From an uncultured archaeon (GTDB taxonomy: Archaea; Thermoproteota; Nitrososphaeria; Conexivisphaerales; CALBHZ01), in contig CALBHZ010000122.1 of assembly GCA_937892815.1 (NCBI GenBank), positions 1-7,524 of the forward strand: a stretch of 7,524 nucleotides of DNA, in the 5' to 3' direction. Shown in pieces: positions 1 to 6,797 of this stretch (position 1 is the first letter of the stretch; each line of letters begins with the position of its first letter). Under the pieces are notes generated by a model. The model made no database searches. It saw only the letters and a list, made by a program, of their open reading frames with translations, and had not been told where the DNA came from. A program made the translations under genes and the position numbers.

Positions 1-351
1 TTAGAGAGGAGCGGATTAGGCTTAATAGATTACTTAGAGGGAAGGAGGCTAGTTATCGTAGTTGATAGCGTTGTAACTAACAAATACCCTACGGGAAGCG
101 TATTGAAGTTAAAGGTAGAGGATTTTAAAGTCTGTAAGGGCTTCTCTCCTCATTACGCAGGCTTACCCGAAGCGGTTGAAGTAATGAAGAGCTTAAAGCT
201 CGACGTTCCTAAAGTATACGTTATCGCTGTAGAGGTAAGGGATCCATATACGCCATCGATGGAGCTAACTAAGGAGCTAGAGGATAAAATAAGCGATATA
301 GCCTTGGAAGTTAAGGAGAAAATACTGGAGATCTCGGATAGGATTAATTAA
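1..351 (+). CDS. [NiFe]-hydrogenase maturation endopeptidase (HycI/HyaD family), 5'-truncated
   Basis: The frame is open from the first base to a TAA at 349-351 and gives 116 residues with no N-terminus, so the start lies before the window. The visible part fits the hydrogenase maturation protease family, which clips the C-terminal tail of the hydrogenase large subunit after nickel insertion. It shows the family's G-x-x-L-x-D-Y-L-x-G stretch (partial residues 5-14) and a hydrophobic strand ending in VVD (D22). It then has a P-T-G turn, SPHYAGLPEA (H51), and an EVRDPYTPSMELT segment followed by a C-terminal amphipathic helix. In the family the Asp after the strand and the His of the SPH motif are nickel ligands, and their spacing here (29) agrees with E. 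coli HycI (62 and 90). The third ligand would be in the missing part. Internal TTG 103 is not a credible start, because conserved family sequence precedes it. A hydrogenase operon probably lies upstream. Confidence 0.85.
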   Translation, partial: LERSGLGLIDYLEGRRLVIVVDSVVTNKYPTGSVLKLKVEDFKVCKGFSPHYAGLPEAVEVMKSLKLDVPKVYVIAVEVRDPYTPSMELTKELEDKISDIALEVKEKILEISDRIN

Positions 352-490
352 AGTTGATAACGTTAGTTGGAGAGGCGTAAACGAAAGGATTTAGAGAGCA
401 CAGATGTTAGTTAAAGCTGTTTCTATGAACACGCTCTTCTAAATACGGTAGTCATTAGTAAAGAGGGATTTAGTGAAATGAAGAACGCTT

Positions 491-1486
491 TCAGGAGAGG
501 CCGATGTAGGACTTAACTACTTCAATCGGTCTTCTAATCGATAGAGAGACCCCCACCGTACAATCGAGCCAGCATCCTTTACATTCCGATACCTTTACAA
601 CGGCCTCTTTAGGAGGGTCGCTTAAAATATCCTTAAGCCTCTTCTCGAATATATTTCCTAGAACTATATCGTTTCTAGCTCCACAAGCCAGTACCTCTCC
701 GTTAGGAGAGATGGAGAAGTACAACGATATAGCATCGCATACCTTACTCATCCTACCTTCAAAGTAATCTGATATTCCGCTAATGTACGCATTTGGAAGG
801 GGGATAAAGCTAGGCTTTCTCCTCTTAATATCTATGAGGAGATCGATTAGCTCATTTAACTTAGGAGACGTTAATAGGGGAGGAGGGTAAACCGGCTGAA
901 CCGTTATGTAATCCACGTCATCGATTAGATCGGGTATCATTTCAATTAAAAGCTCGAGGTTTTCGGGAAGGATAACGCTACCTATCCCTACCTTAACGTT
1001 CTCCCTTTTAAGAAGCCTTATGCCTCTCATAGCCTTCTCGTAAGTTCCTTTAACACCTCTTACCTTATCATGGAATTCAGAAGGACCATCTATAGATACG
1101 GTTACGTAATCGAAGGCCTTCGCGGCTTTTTTCGCTCTCTGTTCATTAATCAGAGTACCGTTAGTGTTTACGCTCGTCATACATCCGTACTCCTTAGCTC
1201 TAAGGGCTAACGCTTCTAAATCCGGCCTTAAGAAGGGCTCTCCTCCGCTAAAGTCGAGTAGAGGAACTCCAAGTTCGCATATCTGCTCAATTACCTCTAT
1301 CGAATCCCTCGTGTTAAGCTCTGGATAAAGGTTGTTGTACGCGTAACAAAAGCTACACCTCAAATTGCACCTATAGGTAACGTTGTAAGAGGCGAAAATG
1401 GGAGCCTTTCTTCCTTTCTTATAGTTGAAATACCACTTAACGAACTTCAAGTAGGTGGTAAGCCTTCCAGCCAAGCTATCTATCAT
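491..1486 (-). CDS. Radical SAM/SPASM domain protein, substrate unknown
   Basis: This 331-residue protein has a radical SAM core with the cluster motif C40-x3-C44-x2-C47 (CNLRCSFC), GGEP at 81-84 for SAM binding, and a typical VNTNGT and VSIDGP progression through the barrel. A C-terminal SPASM-type domain follows, with C250, a PNGEVLACG segment (C268) and C302-x2-C305-x3-C309, enough for one or two auxiliary Fe-S clusters. Such proteins act on peptides, tetrapyrroles, lipids or cofactors. The N-terminal helix (LTTYLKFVKWYF) before the core resembles membrane-associated or heme-pathway members (NirJ/AhbC-like), but I cannot assign a substrate. The start ATG at 1486 lies 25 bp after the stop of the small membrane protein, so the two are probably co-transcribed. 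It converges with the hydrogenase protease. No precursor-peptide gene is visible beside it. Confidence 0.85.
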   Translation of the reverse strand: MIDSLAGRLTTYLKFVKWYFNYKKGRKAPIFASYNVTYRCNLRCSFCYAYNNLYPELNTRDSIEVIEQICELGVPLLDFSGGEPFLRPDLEALALRAKEYGCMTSVNTNGTLINEQRAKKAAKAFDYVTVSIDGPSEFHDKVRGVKGTYEKAMRGIRLLKRENVKVGIGSVILPENLELLIEMIPDLIDDVDYITVQPVYPPPLLTSPKLNELIDLLIDIKRRKPSFIPLPNAYISGISDYFEGRMSKVCDAISLYFSISPNGEVLACGARNDIVLGNIFEKRLKDILSDPPKEAVVKVSECKGCWLDCTVGVSLSIRRPIEVVKSYIGLS

Positions 1487-1511
1487 CGACCATTCTACTT
1501 AATAAAAATAA

Positions 1512-1889
1512 TTACTGTACGTTGAAGAACTCCTTTACATAGGGCCTCGTTAAATAGTAGATGATGACAACGCCTATTATCAATCCAATTAGGTTTCTCC
1601 AGATAATCGAGATAATGTTCAGTATAGCTAACAAAAAGGCAAACCACCAAGCCCACGTTCTTCCCGTCCAAAGGCCGTACGCAACTATTAACTGCAGTAT
1701 CCCAACGACTAAGCCGGCAAGCCCTATTATAGCTATTGGAAATAGGATTAGCCCTAACATGGGAATGGGAGCTCCTATAGCGCCTAGAAGAAGCAGACCG
1801 AGCCCTCCAATTACGGCTAAGATCCCTCCGATCAAGTTCAATACGGCCAGTATGGTAACGCCGAAGGGTCTAGGGGTTTTCTCTTCCAT
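1512..1889 (-). CDS. Small four-helix integral membrane protein, unknown function
   Basis: The gene encodes 125 residues that are strongly hydrophobic, with a short charged N-terminus (MEEKTPRPFG). About four membrane segments can be placed near residues 11-38, 44-72, 79-97 and 99-113. The loop YGLWTGRTWAWW and the tail YYLTRPYVKEFF match a signature common in small archaeal and bacterial membrane proteins of unknown role; no catalytic motif is present. Start ATG 1887-1889 is preceded at the right distance for a leaderless archaeal transcript by the TATA-like box at 1911-1920. It sits 25 bp upstream of the radical SAM gene on the same strand and may anchor or serve it, but that is inference. 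The antisense frame over the same bases is a shadow of this composition. Confidence 0.75.
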   Translation of the reverse strand: MEEKTPRPFGVTILAVLNLIGGILAVIGGLGLLLLGAIGAPIPMLGLILFPIAIIGLAGLVVGILQLIVAYGLWTGRTWAWWFAFLLAILNIISIIWRNLIGLIIGVVIIYYLTRPYVKEFFNVQ

Positions 1890-1910
1890 TAAGGAAAGAG
1901 AAATAGCTTA

Positions 1911-1920
1911 AGTATATAAG
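1911..1920 (-). promoter_or_regulatory. TATA box for the membrane protein/radical SAM unit
   Basis: Read on the minus strand this is CTTATATACT, centred about 26 bp upstream of the ATG at 1889. That is the spacing expected when an archaeal transcript begins at or next to its start codon (leaderless). No ribosome binding site lies before the ATG, which agrees with a leaderless start. Inferred from position and composition only. Confidence 0.45.
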
Positions 1921-1988
1921 GTTTCTAAAAGCTAAAAATTTATTTCGATATCTTCTTCTTTTCCTAGGGGTGGATGAAGAGGGACCTC

Positions 1989-2930
1989 CTATATACTGGC
2001 GGGGACATCTGACACCCCCTTCTTGAAGAAAGGCTCCCTAAGCTCGTTTGCTTTAACGATTAGCTTTCCCAACTCCTCTTCGCTAGCCCCCTTCCTCATT
2101 AGAGCGAGGAAATCGACTAAGTTATCATTTCTAAATAGACAGGTTTTCAGCTTTCCATCGGGCGTAACCCTAAGCCTCGTACATCCCATACAGAAGGAGG
2201 TGTTATGCACCGGTTTTACTACCTCAACCGTTACGCCCTCTTCCAATACAAACTGAAGGCGGTTATGCAGCGATCTCTTAATAATTCTCTCGGCTTTATT
2301 AACGAGCTCCTTTTCGATATCATCTAACGGCATATGGTGCTTAAGGTAGAAGCTAGGATTTGAGGGCTCGAGCTCAATTAGCTGTAAGACCATATCCTTG
2401 CCCCTAACGAACTCCATCATATCGTTTATCTCCAAATCGTTAATTCCCTTTAAAACTACGAAGTTTATCTTAACGGGTCGGAGGCCTACTTCGTAAGCTT
2501 TCTCTATTCCCTTTACTACGATATCTAGCTTATCTACTCCGGTTATATACCTGTAGACTTCAGGCTTTAAGCTCGGTAAGTTTACGTTTACCCTCGCCAA
2601 ACCCGCTTCCTTAAGGGGTTCAGCTAACTCGTAGAGCAAGTGTCCGTTCGTAGTTATCGAAACCTCCCTTATCCCTACTTCCTTTAGCTTTCTAACTATT
2701 TCAACGATATCTCTTCTAAGCAGGGGCTCCCCTCCAGTTAACTTCACGTTATATATATCGAACTTAGTAGCTACTTTAGCAAGCTTAGCTATTTCATCCG
2801 CTCTCATTTCATCCCTAGGTTTATCCTTCAACCCCTCTTTGTGACAGTATATACACTTGTAATCGCATTCATCGGTTAGAGATATCCTTAAACCGGTAAG
2901 AGGCCTTCCGTACCTATCCACTAGCTTCAT
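1989..2930 (-). CDS. moaA: GTP 3',8-cyclase MoaA (molybdenum cofactor biosynthesis)
   Basis: MoaA is the radical SAM enzyme that converts GTP to 3',8-cyclo-dihydro-GTP, the first step of pyranopterin (Mo/W cofactor) synthesis. The 313-residue product begins with the classic DRYGRPLTGLRISLTDECDYKC stretch, has the SAM cluster cysteines C22, C26 and C29, and GGEP at 66-69. It has SITTNG and the second, GTP-binding cluster motif C247-x2-C250-x13-C264 within the FCMGCTRLRVTPDGKLKTC region. The length suits archaeal members. The C-terminus ends ...DVPASI, without the double glycine that closes many bacterial MoaA proteins and helps catalysis; archaeal proteins vary here. The start ATG at 2930 lies inside moaC, overlapping its end by 17 bp, so the two are translationally linked. 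Anaerobic archaea commonly use this pathway for tungsten or molybdenum enzymes. Confidence 0.95.
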   Translation of the reverse strand: MKLVDRYGRPLTGLRISLTDECDYKCIYCHKEGLKDKPRDEMRADEIAKLAKVATKFDIYNVKLTGGEPLLRRDIVEIVRKLKEVGIREVSITTNGHLLYELAEPLKEAGLARVNVNLPSLKPEVYRYITGVDKLDIVVKGIEKAYEVGLRPVKINFVVLKGINDLEINDMMEFVRGKDMVLQLIELEPSNPSFYLKHHMPLDDIEKELVNKAERIIKRSLHNRLQFVLEEGVTVEVVKPVHNTSFCMGCTRLRVTPDGKLKTCLFRNDNLVDFLALMRKGASEEELGKLIVKANELREPFFKKGVSDVPASI

Positions 2931-3357
2931 TTTCGATCTTAACCTTACTTATCACCTTAACGCTACCTATTTCGGTAGTTGGGTAATTACCTCTTTCATC
3001 CTTCTCCAAGTACTTAACCATATCCCATATGTTCAATAACGCCGTGAGAACGCCATGTAAAGCTTCCATTTCAACTCCGGTAGGGGCTTTAGCCTTAACC
3101 TCGACTATCGCTTCAATGGAATCCTCATTTATAATGAAGTCCACTTTAACGTTCGTTATATTTATCGGATGGCAGAGAGGGATAATTTGAGGCGTATTCT
3201 TAACCGCTAAGGTAGCTGCAACTCTGCTCACTTCGAAGACGTCTCCCTTTTTAATCTCTCCTCTTTCAATTTTTTCAATAGTACCTTTCTTGAGGAAGAT
3301 CTTTCCAGAAGCTTTAGCAATTCTAACGATATCGGGCTTGCTCGTAATATCTACCAT
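2914..3357 (-). CDS. moaC: Cyclic pyranopterin monophosphate synthase MoaC
   Basis: MoaC takes the MoaA product to cyclic pyranopterin monophosphate. Counting from ATG 3357 (147 residues) it has MVDITSKP at the N-terminus, KKGDVF (36-41), the PLCHP motif with catalytic H63, TGVEMEAL (E96, E98) and DMVKYLEKD (D112, K115), all positions conserved in the active site. A TTG one codon further upstream (3360) could also be read, but the family begins MVDI, so ATG 3357 is preferred. The usual C-terminal KSGGKSG motif of bacterial MoaC is replaced by SKVKIENEASG. The gene precedes and overlaps moaA by 17 bp, and a TATA-like box lies upstream at 3385-3397. No moaB, moaD or moaE is nearby. Confidence 0.94.
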   Translation of the reverse strand: MVDITSKPDIVRIAKASGKIFLKKGTIEKIERGEIKKGDVFEVSRVAATLAVKNTPQIIPLCHPINITNVKVDFIINEDSIEAIVEVKAKAPTGVEMEALHGVLTALLNIWDMVKYLEKDERGNYPTTEIGSVKVISKVKIENEASG

Positions 3358-3384
3358 CAAGCTCTCTCGTAAATGATCGTTATG

Positions 3385-3397
3385 CTTTTTATATTTA
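3385..3397 (-). promoter_or_regulatory. Probable TATA box for moaC-moaA
   Basis: On the minus strand the sequence reads AAATATAAAAA within an A/T-rich block, centred about 34 bp upstream of the moaC ATG at 3357. This would place transcription start near 3365, giving a leader of about eight bases. The purine run GAGAGAG just before the start codon could act as a weak ribosome binding site. Inferred only. Confidence 0.4.
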
Positions 3398-3468
3398 TCG
3401 TTGAAACCAAGACGAAGTTAAAGGAACGAGCATAATAACTTAATCGGTATCAAAACGATTTCGTAAAA

Positions 3469-3480
3469 GCTTAATTAAGC
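3469..3480. repeat. 12-bp perfect palindrome GCTTAATTAAGC
   Basis: This is a perfect 12-base inverted repeat in the gap between the end of the Lrp-type gene and the moaC promoter. It has no loop and no adjoining T-run in either direction, so it is not a convincing terminator. It could be an operator half for a dimeric regulator or chance in an A/T-rich gap; no second copy was seen in the window. Confidence 0.25.
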
Positions 3481-3499
3481 CTCTACTATCACAAACTCT

Positions 3500-3922
3500 T
3501 CATTTAACCTTCTCTAGTATCACAGCTGGACATACTCTAGTAACTCCTTCGATTTTCTTTACCTTTTTCAAAAACTCCATTAGCTCTTCGGATTTTTTAA
3601 ACCAGCATTCCAGCAAGATCATGTGATCTCCGCTTGAAGTATACAGGCTTTTAACTTCCCTCAACTTCTTCAACCTCTCAATAGCTGGAATATAATGCTC
3701 AGGCTTCGTATCTATTCCTATTAGCGTATGGACCTCAAATCCCAACTTCTTGTAATCTACCTCTACCGTATACCTTTTTATTACTCCCTTATCCTCTAAC
3801 CTCCTCACTCTCTTCCTTACAGCTGCTTCGCTAACTCCGAGAACCTTCGCTATTTCAACAAAAGGCCTTCTGGAGTTTTCCTTAAGCATCTCTAAGATCG
3901 TTAGGTCCGATATTCGAACCAT
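3500..3922 (-). CDS. Lrp/AsnC family transcriptional regulator
   Basis: Counted from ATG 3922 this is a 140-residue regulator. Residues about 1-50 form the winged helix-turn-helix (ISDLTILEMLKENSRRPF, then EIAKVLGVSEAAVRKRVRRLEDKGVIKRYTV). Residues about 62-138 form the RAM/ligand-binding domain (VHTLIGIDTKPE through SLYTSSGDHMILLECWF to VTRVCPAVI). Such proteins are dimers or octamers that often sense amino acids, though archaeal members also control metabolism and redox genes. A longer frame starts at ATG 3943, but that codon abuts the TATA box at 3945-3956, whose spacing predicts a transcript starting about at 3923, so the shorter, leaderless form is preferred. It is divergent from the oxygen-defence operon and its promoter interleaves with that operon's. 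Autoregulation and control of the operon are inference. Confidence 0.9.
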   Translation of the reverse strand: MVRISDLTILEMLKENSRRPFVEIAKVLGVSEAAVRKRVRRLEDKGVIKRYTVEVDYKKLGFEVHTLIGIDTKPEHYIPAIERLKKLREVKSLYTSSGDHMILLECWFKKSEELMEFLKKVKKIEGVTRVCPAVILEKVK

Positions 3923-3925
3923 AAT

Positions 3926-3936
3926 ATTTATAAATT
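3926..3936 (+). promoter_or_regulatory. TATA box of the oxygen-defence operon
   Basis: ATTTATAAATT contains the perfect palindrome ATTTATAAAT. Its centre is about 43 bp before the peroxiredoxin ATG at 3974. With the usual archaeal spacing this predicts a transcript start near 3957 and a leader of about 17 bases, long enough to contain the GGTGGT ribosome binding site at 3967-3972. The box lies just upstream of the divergent regulator's start codon, so occupancy here would also interfere with that gene. Confidence 0.5.
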
Positions 3937-3944
3937 CCAACATA

Positions 3945-3956
3945 TTTTATAAATTT
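3945..3956 (-). promoter_or_regulatory. TATA box of the divergent Lrp-type regulator
   Basis: TTTTATAAATTT shares the palindromic core TTTATAAA with the box 19 bp to its left. Centred about 27 bp upstream of the regulator's ATG at 3922, it predicts a leaderless transcript. The core is symmetric, so it could in principle also serve the plus strand, which would give a leaderless peroxiredoxin transcript; the ribosome binding site at 3967-3972 argues against that as the main use. Confidence 0.45.
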
Positions 3957-3966
3957 AACGAACTAA

Positions 3967-3972
3967 GGTGGT
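3967..3972 (+). promoter_or_regulatory. Ribosome binding site of the peroxiredoxin gene
   Basis: GGTGGT matches the archaeal anti-Shine-Dalgarno pairing GGTGAT closely and is the same motif found before fprA (5232-5237). It is one base from ATG 3974 and four bases from GTG 3977. The fprA spacing is three bases, so initiation at 3977 instead of 3974 is possible; the difference is one residue. Confidence 0.5.
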
Positions 3973-3973
3973 A

Positions 3974-4642
3974 ATGGTGGAGAACCTAAATAAGCTTCCT
4001 TTAATAGGGGAAAAGGCACCTAGTTTTGAGGCGCAAACTACGAAAGGAAAGGTAAGCTTTCCAGAGGATTATAAAGGAAGATGGGTAGTTCTGTTTTCAC
4101 ATCCAGCGGACTTCACCCCGGTCTGTACTACCGAATTCGTAGCTTTCCAAAAGAGATATGAGGAGTTCAGAAAGCTCAACTGCGAACTAATAGGATTGAG
4201 CATAGATCAAGTCTTCAGCCATATAAAGTGGGTGGAGTGGATTAAGGAAAAGTTAGGTGTAGAAATAGAATTTCCCATAATTGCGGACGACAGAGGTCAA
4301 ATAGCTACGTTGTTCGGAATGATACACCCAAGCAAGGGCTCTAATACCGTTAGAGCCGTGTTCATCATCGATCCTAACGGGGTAGTCCGAGTCATGCTCT
4401 ACTATCCTCAAGAAGTTGGAAGGAACATGGATGAAATACTTAGGATAGTTAAAGCGCTACAGATATCGGATAACAATAAGGTCGCTATACCCGCTAATTG
4501 GCCGAACAACGAGCTCATAGAGGATAAGGTAATAATCCCTCCTGCGACCGATGAAAAGACGGCTAAGGAAAGGTTCGAGAAAGCTAAAGCTAAAGAGATA
4601 GAATGCTTCGATTGGTGGTTCTGCTATAAGGAGCTGAAGTGA
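3974..4642 (+). CDS. Peroxiredoxin, Prx6-like (archaeal thioredoxin peroxidase type)
   Basis: This enzyme reduces H2O2 and organic peroxides through a cysteine thiol. Counted from ATG 3974 it has 222 residues: [12 protein letters not shown] opens the thioredoxin fold, [13 protein letters not shown] carries the peroxidatic C51 with its T48 and P49 neighbours, and R127 completes the active site. The C-terminal extension ends [11 protein letters not shown] with C211 and C217. These positions parallel the Aeropyrum pernix enzyme (C50, C207, C213), where the last cysteine resolves the disulfide, so it is probably a functional 2-Cys enzyme of the Prx6 subfamily that assembles as a decamer. A GTG at 3968 is also in frame but overlaps the ribosome binding site. 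It is the first gene of the operon; its TGA overlaps a possible GTG start of rubrerythrin. Confidence 0.95.
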   Translation: MVENLNKLPLIGEKAPSFEAQTTKGKVSFPEDYKGRWVVLFSHPADFTPVCTTEFVAFQKRYEEFRKLNCELIGLSIDQVFSHIKWVEWIKEKLGVEIEFPIIADDRGQIATLFGMIHPSKGSNTVRAVFIIDPNGVVRVMLYYPQEVGRNMDEILRIVKALQISDNNKVAIPANWPNNELIEDKVIIPPATDEKTAKERFEKAKAKEIECFDWWFCYKELK

Positions 4643-4647
4643 TCCGC

Positions 4648-5232
4648 ATGGAGGAGACGATTAAAAACCTCGTTAAAGCCTTTATTGGAGAAAGTCAAGC
4701 GAGGAATAGGTATACGTTTTACGCTAAGATCGCGAGAAAAGAAGGCTACGAACAAATAGCCGAGATCTTCTCGATAACCGCGGAGAACGAGAAGGAACAT
4801 GCAAGTACTTTATTTAAACTCATTAACGAATTGAGGAAGGAGGGAGGAGAAGAGCTTAACGAAATTAAAGTAGAAGTTAGCGCTCCACTAGTACTAGGCA
4901 ACACGGTGGATAACCTGAAGGCCGCGATAGCTGGAGAAAATTATGAGTATACGAGGATGTATCCAGAATTTGCGGATGTAGCTGAAAAAGAGGGATATCC
5001 TGAGATAGCGGCTAAGTTAAGAGCGATCGCAAAAGCCGAAGAACATCACGAGGAAAGGTTCAAGAAGCTACTGAAGGAAGTGGAAGCCGGTACCGTGTTT
5101 AAGAAGGATGAAGAGGTATGGTGGGTATGTAGAGAGTGTGGATACGTTCACTACGGAAGAGAGCCTCCAGAAAAATGTCCATCTTGCGGTCACTCTAAGA
5201 GCTTCTTCCAGCTTAAATGTGAAGAGTACTAG
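4648..5232 (+). CDS. rbr: Rubrerythrin (NADH/rubredoxin-linked peroxidase)
   Basis: Rubrerythrin reduces H2O2 at a non-heme di-iron site, receiving electrons through its own rubredoxin domain. From ATG 4648 it has 194 residues: a four-helix ferritin-like domain (about 1-145) with E15 in [10 protein letters not shown]48 and H51 in ENEKEH, E97 and E100 in [13 protein letters not shown], and E131/H134 in [10 protein letters not shown]-terminal rubredoxin domain (about 157-194) has C161, C164, C177 and C180. An in-frame GTG at 4639 overlaps the peroxiredoxin stop as GTGA and has AAGGAG five bases upstream; ATG 4648 has GTGATC upstream and gives the start usual in the family. I prefer ATG 4648 but the choice is open, a difference of three residues. 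It is the second gene of the operon, nine bases before fprA. Confidence 0.95.
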   Translation: MEETIKNLVKAFIGESQARNRYTFYAKIARKEGYEQIAEIFSITAENEKEHASTLFKLINELRKEGGEELNEIKVEVSAPLVLGNTVDNLKAAIAGENYEYTRMYPEFADVAEKEGYPEIAAKLRAIAKAEEHHEERFKKLLKEVEAGTVFKKDEEVWWVCRECGYVHYGREPPEKCPSCGHSKSFFQLKCEEY

Positions 5233-5240
5233 GTGGTAAA

Positions 5241-6434
5241 GTGGTCGTTAGGGAAATTAAGCCTAGCGTTTACTATGTAGGAGCGATCGATTGGGATAGG
5301 AGGCTATTCGATGAATTAATCCCGTTGCCAGACGGTACAAGCTACAACTCCTACTTAATAATGGGAAGAGAGGGAGTAGCCCTTATAGATACCGTAGATC
5401 CAACTAAAGAACACGAGCTTACCGCTAACCTCAAAGAGCTTAAAATCGAGAGAATAGACTACGTTATAGCGAACCATGCGGAACAGGATCACTCCGGAGC
5501 CATTCCCAGAATATTAGAGCTTTATCCTGAGGCCAAAGTGGTAACAAATGAGAAGTGTAAGGGAATGCTGAGGGATCTGCTTTTAATTCCGGATCACAGG
5601 TTCTTAACGGTGAAGGATGGAGAGCTTTTATCCTTAGGGAATAAGACGCTCGAGTTCATTCTAGCTCCATGGGTCCACTGGCCGGAGACGATGCTTACCT
5701 ATCTAAGGGAGGATAAAATCCTATTTACCTGCGATCTCTTCGGCTCGCATCTCGCAACTAGCGAGCTATATGCCATAGATGAATCTAAGGTGTACGAATC
5801 GGCTAAGAGATACTATGCGGAAATAATGATGCCCTTTAGGTTTATGATCAGAAAGCATTTGGAGAGGATAGAGAATTTAGAGATCGAAGTCATAGCTCCA
5901 AGTCATGGACCTATTTACAATGAGCCCGAATTTATCCTAAACGCTTACAAAGAGTGGATCTCCGACAAAGTAAGGAACGAAGTAGTTATCGCGTACGTTT
6001 CAATGCACGGAAGCACTAGTAAGATGGTTCAATACTTAATAGATCTACTAATTGGGAAAGGTGTAAGGGTGAAGCCGTTTAACTTAACGAGAACCGATAT
6101 AGGAGAGCTCGCTATGGCCTTAGTAGATGCCGCTACCTTAGTGGTAGCCTCCCCTACGGTTTTAGCGAACGCTCACCCAGCTATGGTATACGCGGTTTAC
6201 CTAGTCAATGCTTTGAGGCCAAAGCTGAGATACGTAACGATAATAGGCTCTTACGGATGGGGAGGAAGGATGTTAGAGCAAATAAGGGGGATGTTAACTA
6301 ACTTAAAGGTAGAAGTAATTGAGCCCGTAATCGTCGAGGGCTATCCTAAAGAGGAGGACTTCAAGGCGTTGAGTAAACTAGCAGATGAAATCCATAAAAG
6401 ACATGAGTTAATTAAGAGGGAGGAATGGACATGA
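5241..6434 (+). CDS. fprA: Flavodiiron protein FprA (oxygen reductase, F420H2 or rubredoxin linked)
   Basis: Flavodiiron proteins reduce O2 to water (some also NO to N2O) in the cytoplasm. The 397-residue product starts at GTG 5241, supported by GGTGGT three bases upstream. Residues about 1-245 form a metallo-beta-lactamase-like domain holding the di-iron ligands H79, E81, D83, H146 (PWVHWPETM), D165 (FTCDLFGSH) and H222 (PSHGPIY). The numbering almost equals that of Desulfovibrio gigas ROO. Residues about 248-390 form a flavodoxin domain with the FMN loop SMHGST (254-259) and SYGWGG (337-342). There is no fused rubredoxin or flavin-reductase module, so this is a class A protein. In methanogens and related archaea such enzymes use F420H2; the donor here is not shown by the sequence. 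The end overlaps the desulfoferrodoxin start as ATGA. Confidence 0.95.
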   Translation: MVVREIKPSVYYVGAIDWDRRLFDELIPLPDGTSYNSYLIMGREGVALIDTVDPTKEHELTANLKELKIERIDYVIANHAEQDHSGAIPRILELYPEAKVVTNEKCKGMLRDLLLIPDHRFLTVKDGELLSLGNKTLEFILAPWVHWPETMLTYLREDKILFTCDLFGSHLATSELYAIDESKVYESAKRYYAEIMMPFRFMIRKHLERIENLEIEVIAPSHGPIYNEPEFILNAYKEWISDKVRNEVVIAYVSMHGSTSKMVQYLIDLLIGKGVRVKPFNLTRTDIGELAMALVDAATLVVASPTVLANAHPAMVYAVYLVNALRPKLRYVTIIGSYGWGGRMLEQIRGMLTNLKVEVIEPVIVEGYPKEEDFKALSKLADEIHKRHELIKREEWT

Positions 6435-6797
6435 CCGAGAAGCTTCAAATTTACAGATGTAACGTATGTGGAAATATCGTTGAGGTACTGCATCTAGGAG
6501 AAAGGAGAACTCGTATGTTGTGGACAACCCATGGAGTTACTTGAAGGAAGAACCGAGGATATAGGTAAAGAGAAACATGTTCCGGTAATAGAGAAAACGG
6601 ATAGAGGTATAAGGGTAAAGGTGGGATCAATTCCTCACCCAATGGAGGGAAATCACTACATAGAATGGATCGAAGTAATCTTTAACGGTAGAACGTTTAG
6701 GAAGTTCTTAAAGCTTGGAGATAAGCCTGAGGTAGGGTTCGGAATAGAGGAGGAGAAAGTCGAAGCGAGAGTATACTGTAACGTACACGGTCTATGA
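6431..6797 (+). CDS. dfx: Desulfoferrodoxin (superoxide reductase), with apparent one-base frameshift
   Basis: Superoxide reductase converts superoxide to H2O2 without releasing O2. The reading frame from ATG 6431 (overlapping the fprA stop as ATGA) breaks after GEER at the AAA run 6501-6503 and would stop after about 36 residues. Removing one A restores a 121-residue protein that matches two-iron desulfoferrodoxin throughout. It has the desulforedoxin domain with C10, C13, C29 and C30 (YRCNVCG and LVCCGQPM), then the catalytic domain with E47-K48-H49, H69, H75, C116 and H119. These corrected positions equal the published ligand numbering of Desulfovibrio desulfuricans Dfx, so the indel is placed with confidence. 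Whether it is a sequencing or assembly error or real damage cannot be told here; the downstream frame alone would start at ATG 6531 and lack the first domain. The next gene overlaps its end as ATGA. Confidence 0.93.

Noticed and set aside
352..490. Possible short gene or RNA in the gap between the convergent protease and radical SAM genes
   Set aside because: Only a 12-codon frame begins there, with no ribosome binding site, no tRNA-like folds and no clear hairpin with a T-run.
1561..1911. Plus-strand open frame of 116 codons
   Set aside because: It is the antisense of the hydrophobic membrane protein; its Pro/Ile-rich composition follows from the Gly/Ala/Leu/Ile codons on the other strand.
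1976..1990. GGAGGT on the minus strand just after the moaA stop as a ribosome binding site of a further gene
   Set aside because: No start codon follows at usable distance and no open frame continues into the gap before the membrane protein.
6451..6642. Minus-strand open frame of 63 codons
   Set aside because: It is antisense to desulfoferrodoxin, whose corrected frame carries every expected metal ligand.
6531..6797. Stand-alone one-domain superoxide reductase (neelaredoxin type) starting at ATG 6531
   Set aside because: The preceding bases encode the desulforedoxin domain in the neighbouring frames, and the ATG is simply the methionine of the CCGQPM motif.
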